Shown here piece by piece: positions 10,060 to 13,879 of a DNA stretch of 13,879 bases. Origin of the DNA: Deinococcus sp. (GTDB lineage: Bacteria > Deinococcota > Deinococci > Deinococcales > Deinococcaceae); NCBI RefSeq assembly GCF_030523985.1, contig NZ_JAUNHK010000049.1, positions 1-13,879 on the forward strand. Reading direction: 5' to 3'. The position numbers and the translations under genes are program-made. A model generated the notes under the pieces. The model saw nothing but the letters and a program-made list of their open reading frames with translations, was not told the DNA's origin and did not search any database. The stretch's first letter is position 1; every line of letters begins with the position of its first letter.

Positions 10060-11103
10060 TCAGCGGGCGCGCAGCACGTTCGTGACCCAGGCGTCCACCA
10101 GCCGCTGCGGGTTGGCGGTCACACTGGCCTTCACGGGCGCGGGCTTGGGCTGCTCGGCAAATTTGAACACCGGGTCAAGCTTGGTGCCGCTCACCGCCGG
10201 GTAGATCCACATGCGGGTGGGAATGTCGGCCTGCACGCCGGGACTGAGCATGAAATCCACGAACTTCTTGGCGAGCGCGGGCTGCTTGGCGCCCTTCAGG
10301 ATGCCCACACCCTCCAGTTGCAGCCAGGTCGAACCGGGCAGCAGCAGGTTGGCGGTGGGGGCCTGCGCGGGCAATTTGGCCGGGTCGTAGCCGTCGGCAT
10401 AGAACACTTCGGCGGCGGGGCTGCTGGCATAGCTCAGCACGATGGGATATTTTCCGCCGTTACGGGTAAAGTCCTTGTAGTAGGCGTCGTTCCAGCCGCG
10501 CACCACCTTCAGGCCGCCTGCGCGGGCCGCCTTCCACCACTGCCACGCGCCTGCCTCGCCGTAGTGCCCCACCGTCGCCAGCAGGAACGCCAGACCGGGC
10601 GAGGAAGTCGCGGGGCTGGACACCACGGTCAGGCGGGCGTATTCGGGCTTTTTCAGGTCGTCGAGCGACGTGGGCAGCTTCAGTCCCGCTTTCTGGAAGT
10701 AGGCGCGGTCATAGTTCAGCGCGACGTAGCCGTAATCCACCGTGTTGAGGTAGCCCGCTTCGTCGAGGCGGTAGGCGGCGGGCACCTTCGCCAGCAGCGG
10801 CGATTTGTAGGCTTGCAGCAGGTCCATCTGGCGGGCGCGGGCCAGCAGCGAGTTGTCCAGGCCGTACACCACGTCGGCCAGCGGAGCGCGGCGGGTCAGC
10901 ACCAGGCGGTTCAGCAGTTCGCCCGCATCGCCCCCCTTCACGAAGCGCACCTTGACGCCATTCTGGGACTCGAACTGGGCCACCAGTTTCTTGTCCACGT
11001 CGAACGAATCGTGGGTGATGACCGTGAGGGTCGGGGTGGTCTTCTGGGCCTGGGCTGCGCCGAGCAGCAGTCCGGCACTGACAGCAACAATCACTTTACG
11101 CAT
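10060..11103 (-). CDS. thiB: Thiamine ABC transporter substrate-binding protein ThiB (TbpA)
   Basis: The 347-aa product has a signal peptide (MRKVIVAVSAGLLLGAAQAQ) and then the ThiB/TbpA pattern: TVITHDSFDVDKKLVAQFE, VRFVKGGDAGELLNRL and ADVVYGLDNSLL, with DYGYVALNYD and the SSPATSSPGLAFLLATV phosphate-binding-like loop further on. It binds thiamine, and in other bacteria also TMP and TPP, for the ThiPQ importer. Assignment to thiamine is reinforced by the TPP riboswitch in its leader, independent evidence. ATG 11103 is chosen because the signal peptide begins there and AAGGGGAAAG ends five bases upstream; the frame is open to 11169 but that part lies in the leader. Normally thiB is followed by thiP and thiQ. 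Here a terminator and the unrelated cytochrome gene follow instead. Confidence 0.93.
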   Translation of the reverse strand: MRKVIVAVSAGLLLGAAQAQKTTPTLTVITHDSFDVDKKLVAQFESQNGVKVRFVKGGDAGELLNRLVLTRRAPLADVVYGLDNSLLARARQMDLLQAYKSPLLAKVPAAYRLDEAGYLNTVDYGYVALNYDRAYFQKAGLKLPTSLDDLKKPEYARLTVVSSPATSSPGLAFLLATVGHYGEAGAWQWWKAARAGGLKVVRGWNDAYYKDFTRNGGKYPIVLSYASSPAAEVFYADGYDPAKLPAQAPTANLLLPGSTWLQLEGVGILKGAKQPALAKKFVDFMLSPGVQADIPTRMWIYPAVSGTKLDPVFKFAEQPKPAPVKASVTANPQRLVDAWVTNVLRAR

Positions 11104-11107
11104 TTCA

Positions 11108-11132
11108 CTTTCCCCTTTGCGTCCAGGGAAAG
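11108..11132 (-). promoter_or_regulatory. Hairpin masking the thiB ribosome binding site
   Basis: CTTTCCC (11132-11126 on the minus strand) pairs exactly with GGGAAAG (11114-11108), an 11-base loop apart. The second arm is part of the presumed ribosome binding site AAGGGGAAAG before ATG 11103. A second hairpin, GGGGCCGC with GCGG-CT-CCCC (11164-11157 and 11144-11135), lies between it and the riboswitch and has no T tract. This layout suggests that TPP controls translation start rather than termination. Confidence 0.55.
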
Positions 11133-11164
11133 GTGGGGAGCCGCACACACGCAGGCGCGGCCCC

Positions 11165-11250
11165 GTCACACTCCCTCCGCTGGTCTTAACCAGTTCAGGT
11201 TCCTGGGGACTCTCTCAGCCGGCCCGTTTTGGGCCAGCACCCCCGGTGAC
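11165..11250 (-). ncRNA. TPP (thiamine pyrophosphate) riboswitch in the thiB leader
   Basis: On the minus strand the THI-box signatures appear in the right order: GGGGGTGC (11244-11237), a variable hairpin GGCCCAAAACGGGCC, CTGAGA (11218-11213), AACCTGA (11201-11195), and CTGGTTAAGACCAGCG-GAGGGAG (11193-11171). The closing P1 stem includes GTCAC (11250-11246) with GTGAC (11169-11165). All bases of the pyrimidine-sensing CTGAGA loop are intact. High TPP should reduce thiB expression. No permease gene is under its control here. Confidence 0.95.
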
Positions 11251-11259
11251 GCAACGGCC

Positions 11260-11265
11260 AGCATA
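11260..11265 (-). promoter_or_regulatory. -10 box of the riboswitch-thiB transcript
   Basis: On the minus strand this reads TATGCT. Transcription would begin near 11253, immediately before the first pairing base of the riboswitch P1 stem at 11250. That is a good fit even though no -35 box is recognisable. Confidence 0.5.
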
Positions 11266-11311
11266 CCCCCTGACCCGGCCCCGGCTGGGGCGAAAAAGAT
11301 TGGAGAAACCT

Positions 11312-11333
11312 TGAACCGTGTTCAGCGTTGAAC
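11312..11333. repeat. Alternating TGAAC/GTTCA repeats in the thiB-aceE divergent region
   Basis: TGAAC (11312-11316), GTTCA (11320-11324) and TGAAC (11329-11333) occur in alternating orientation; the two direct copies are 17 bases apart. Each neighbouring pair forms a dyad. It may be a regulator-binding cluster for either divergent gene; no function is established. Confidence 0.4.
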
Positions 11334-11420
11334 AGGACAGACGCGGGTGGCGCAATTGGAACTGGGCATACCGGGAAAAGAGCGCTACTTTGTTGCGTCC
11401 GGCTGTGCCAGTTCTGTCTT

Positions 11421-11439
11421 TGACCAACTCGGTTGGTCA
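11421..11439. promoter_or_regulatory. Perfect 19-bp dyad upstream of aceE, probable operator
   Basis: TGACCAAC and GTTGGTCA are exact complements around TCG. An overlapping second dyad, GTCAG-TCGC-CTGAC, spans 11436-11449. The arms resemble half-sites of TetR-family regulators. The order of half-sites (ACCAAC...GTTGGT) is opposite to that of the E. coli PdhR site (TTGGT...ACCAA). The dyad ends about 20 bases before the aceE -35 box, centred near -66. Confidence 0.6.
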
Positions 11440-11458
11440 GTCGCCTGACACTTTCATG

Positions 11459-11488
11459 TTGGATTGGGCGAATGGCCGGGCGTAGACT
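11459..11488 (+). promoter_or_regulatory. aceE promoter producing a leaderless mRNA
   Basis: TTGGAT (11459-11464) and TAGACT (11483-11488) are 18 bases apart. The -10 box is seven bases before ATG 11496, so transcription would start on the start codon. There is no Shine-Dalgarno sequence (GCCCACC precedes ATG), consistent with leaderless translation. Confidence 0.65.
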
Positions 11489-11495
11489 GCCCACC

Positions 11496-13879
<2,384 letters not shown>

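Noticed and set aside
9907..11331. 474-codon plus-strand open frame antisense to thiB and the riboswitch
   Set aside because: It overlaps a highly specific riboswitch and a signal-peptide-bearing ThiB on the other strand; its translation shows no family.

Overview
The window is high-GC bacterial DNA that looks like a Deinococcus chromosome, quite possibly D. radiodurans or a close relative. That placement is inference from gene content, codon use and several starts where a TANNNT -10 box lies only 6-7 nt before the start codon (leaderless transcription). It is a core-genome region: I see no insertion sequence, phage gene, CRISPR array, tRNA or rRNA.

Layout. At the left edge a minus-strand gene runs out of the window. 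It encodes an acidic protein with a coiled coil and a Gly/Arg-rich (RGG-like) tail built on a 54-bp DNA repeat. Divergent from it is a NMT1/THI5-type (ThiY/RibY-like) binding protein at 693-1646, with a leaderless-type promoter and its own terminator. Three plus-strand genes follow: a membrane diguanylate cyclase (1938-3476), a stress-type short-chain dehydrogenase (3489-4424) and moaA for molybdenum cofactor synthesis (4476-5474). A roughly 300-bp gap rich in dyad symmetries leads to a GntR/HutC-family regulator (5780-6472). After a strong hairpin comes glgX, the glycogen debranching enzyme (6658-8823), overlapped by ATGA with an 80-aa gene of unknown function (8820-9062).

On the minus strand lie a diheme cytochrome c lipoprotein (9148-9858) and a thiamine-binding protein, thiB (10060-11103). 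The thiB leader carries a clear TPP riboswitch (11165-11250), followed by a hairpin that can mask the ribosome binding site. Divergent from thiB is aceE, the TPP-dependent E1 subunit of pyruvate dehydrogenase (11496 to the right edge, about 110 residues missing). Its upstream region holds a perfect 8+3+8 dyad and a leaderless-type promoter.

How the genes fit together. Thiamine is the one theme that recurs: a TPP-riboswitch-controlled thiamine-binding protein sits back to back with a major TPP-using enzyme, and a second pyrimidine/vitamin-type binding protein lies 9 kb away. Neither binding protein has a permease or ATPase gene beside it here. No obviously new multi-gene system is visible. The least explained items are the RGG-like protein, the GlgX-coupled 80-aa protein, a possible leaderless leader peptide before the diguanylate cyclase, and the operator-like dyads before gntR, glgX and aceE.
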